48,764 bases of DNA from Pelagibacteraceae bacterium AG-325-E08 (GTDB lineage Bacteria; Pseudomonadota; Alphaproteobacteria; Pelagibacterales; Pelagibacteraceae), in assembly GCA_003282985.1 (NCBI GenBank), contig QBYE01000008.1, positions 1 through 48,764 on the forward strand, given 5' to 3'. Shown piece by piece: positions 47,324-48,764 of the stretch; within the stretch, counting starts at the first letter, position 1; the number at the start of each line of letters is the position of its first letter. The notes beneath the pieces were generated by a model. It did not search any database and had not been told where the DNA came from. It was given only the letters and a program-made list of their open reading frames with translations. The position numbers and the translations under genes are program-made.

Positions 47324-48764
47324 TTATGACTTAACTTTGATCGATCGATTGATAACGTACTGCTGGACGATAGTTAACAAATTTGTCATTGTCCAATAGA
47401 GAACCAAACCGCTTGCAAAACCAGCTAAAATTATTGTTATAAATAATGGAAAAAATTTAAATATTTTTTGTTGCATTTGTGCCATTGGGTCATTTCCAGT
47501 TGTTGGAGCCGAAAGTTTCATTTGTGCCCACATGGAAACTCCCATAATACACGGTAGCAGTCCTACTTCAAGAAAACCAGGAACAGAAAAAGGTAGTAGT
47601 CCAAATAAGTTAAACACTGATAAGGGGTCCTTGGCGGCTAGGTCTTCCCAAATCCAAAACCAAGGGGCGTGCCTCATAGCGATGTCAAGAAGCAATAATT
47701 TATACAATGAGAAGAAAATCGGTATCTGAATCAATATAGGGAAGCAAGACGATGCGGGGTTTACTGAATTTTGTTTATATAATTTCATAATCTCTTTTTG
47801 TTGTTGTTGCTTATCTTGTTTAAATTTATCTTTAATAATATTCATCTGTGGTGTGAGCGCCTTGATTCTCGCCATTGATTTCATTGAATATTGATTTAGA
47901 GGAAAGAAAACTAATCTTATTAATATTGTAAGGATTATAATTGAGTATCCATAATTATTAGTAAACTTAAATAAATAATCTAACACTACCCAAAGTGGGC
48001 GCACAACGAAATACATTACACCGTAGTTTACAATTAGATCTAATTTTTCTAATTGAAGCTCTTCAGCATATTTATCAATTAATGATATTTCTTTTGCACC
48101 TATCAGTGATTTGATATTGTGTTGTATTGTTGAATTAGGACCAACTTCATAACCGGTCATATCAATATATGACGACCTGTACTTATTATTGTAATCTATA
48201 TCAAATCTAAATTTTCTACCTTGTTGTGGTATTAAGCTAGTCATCCAATATTTATCTCCAATTAAAAGATAGCCAGTACTAGCTTCAGTTGAATATTTTT
48301 TTTCTTTTACATCTTTGTAATCTACTTCTTCAAGTTCATCATTTTTTAAAACTGAGTAGCCTTCATGTAAAATGTAAAAATCTGTTAGATCTTCAGGTAA
48401 ACTATTTCTATGGATTAAACCATATGGATAAAATTTATAAGTATTATTTGAATTATTTATTATTTTTTGATCTATATTAAAAAGATAATTGTTATCTATG
48501 CTTATTGTTCTCTCAAAAATAATACCTTGAGTATTTTTGAAAAAAATTTTGATGGGACTATCAGGAGTTAAATTATGCGTAGTTTTAGCTTTCCACACCG
48601 TTTTTGAATCTGGTACATCCACATTATCATTGGTAGTCCAGCCCGTATTTAAAAAATATCCATTTTTAACATTGGCAGGATTTAATAAGATGATTTTTTT
48701 ATTACTACCTAATTCTTGATTATATTTTTTAAATTTAAAATCATCAATTGCACCACCATTAGTT
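47324..48764 (-). CDS. yidC: Membrane protein insertase YidC (5' end beyond window)
   Basis: The insertase and foldase for inner-membrane proteins, acting alone or with SecYEG. The frame is open to the window edge for 480 codons. The periplasmic beta-sandwich domain is clear upstream of the internal GTG at 48622 (NGGAIDDFKFKKYNQE, then NGYFLNTGWTT), so that GTG is not the start. The C-terminal 60KD/Oxa1 domain (about the last 210 codons) has five membrane segments, including YGYSIIILTILIRLVFFPLN and PASSCFPILIQIPIFFSLYK. The missing part should be the first transmembrane helix and 70-90 residues. It is the first gene of the argB/dapD/dapE run seen here. Confidence 0.95.
   Translation of the reverse strand, partial: TNGGAIDDFKFKKYNQELGSNKKIILLNPANVKNGYFLNTGWTTNDNVDVPDSKTVWKAKTTHNLTPDSPIKIFFKNTQGIIFERTISIDNNYLFNIDQKIINNSNNTYKFYPYGLIHRNSLPEDLTDFYILHEGYSVLKNDELEEVDYKDVKEKKYSTEASTGYLLIGDKYWMTSLIPQQGRKFRFDIDYNNKYRSSYIDMTGYEVGPNSTIQHNIKSLIGAKEISLIDKYAEELQLEKLDLIVNYGVMYFVVRPLWVVLDYLFKFTNNYGYSIIILTILIRLVFFPLNQYSMKSMARIKALTPQMNIIKDKFKQDKQQQQKEIMKLYKQNSVNPASSCFPILIQIPIFFSLYKLLLLDIAMRHAPWFWIWEDLAAKDPLSVFNLFGLLPFSVPGFLEVGLLPCIMGVSMWAQMKLSAPTTGNDPMAQMQQKIFKFFPLFITIILAGFASGLVLYWTMTNLLTIVQQYVINRSIKVKS

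Noticed and set aside
48620-48622. GTG as the yidC start codon
   Set aside because: The YidC periplasmic domain continues in frame upstream to the window end, so this valine codon is internal.

Overview
The window is about 48.8 kb of very A+T-rich, gene-dense chromosome from an alphaproteobacterium. It most resembles Pelagibacterales (SAR11) or another streamlined marine lineage. This rests on the very low GC (judged by eye, not computed), intergenic gaps of 0-200 bases, frequent 1-26 base gene overlaps, few Shine-Dalgarno sequences, and alphaproteobacterial neighbourhoods (Suv3-like helicase next to fdxA, bolA/J-domain/cobS/cobT, yidC-argB-HAD-dapD-dapE). No rRNA, insertion sequence, CRISPR array or prophage module was seen. 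No stretch over about 200 bases lacks a gene or gene remnant.

Layout. 1-3.9 kb (minus): partial ferredoxin fdxA, a TerB-like protein, a Suv3-type helicase, a PaaI-type thioesterase, a possible 32-residue membrane peptide and tRNA-Arg(ACG). 4.0-10.3 kb (plus): acetyl-CoA acetyltransferase, a two-gene pyruvate dehydrogenase operon and an EamA transporter. 10.3-11.0 kb (minus): undecaprenyl-diphosphate phosphatase. 11.2-17.2 kb (plus): glutamate synthase gltD-gltB, with a 12-bp-arm inverted repeat in front. 17.2-29.3 kb: an alpha/beta hydrolase (minus), then a tight plus-strand translation block: glycosyltransferase, thrS, infC, rpmI, rplT, pheS, pheT, lepA, a Gfo/Idh/MocA oxidoreductase and a GT17 glycosyltransferase. 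29.3-30.3 kb: an rmlB remnant, tRNA-Ser(GGA) and an FkbM methyltransferase, which look like scraps of a surface-sugar island. 30.4-33.8 kb (plus): gyrB and a RegB/PrrB-like redox sensor kinase. 33.8-39.0 kb: cobT, cobS and a J-domain gene (minus), bolA (plus), aroB and aroK (minus). 39.0-43.1 kb (plus): a small membrane protein, a large exported protein, def, fmt, truA. 43.1-48.8 kb (minus): a SET-domain protein, a histone-deacetylase-family remnant, dapE, dapD, a HAD phosphatase, argB and yidC (cut by the window end).

The most unusual intact gene is the pyruvate dehydrogenase E1. It has a lipoyl domain fused to the N-terminus of a homodimeric AceE-type E1, while the adjacent E2 has the subunit-binding and catalytic domains but no lipoyl domain. 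The swinging arm seems to have moved from E2 to E1. Two other notable signals are gene remnants hidden in short gaps: an rmlB fragment beside tRNA-Ser and a histone-deacetylase-family fragment coupled to dapE. A third is the cobS/cobT/J-domain/bolA group, with no other cobalamin gene in view, which suggests a MoxR/VWA-type metal or protein-maturation machine rather than B12 synthesis.
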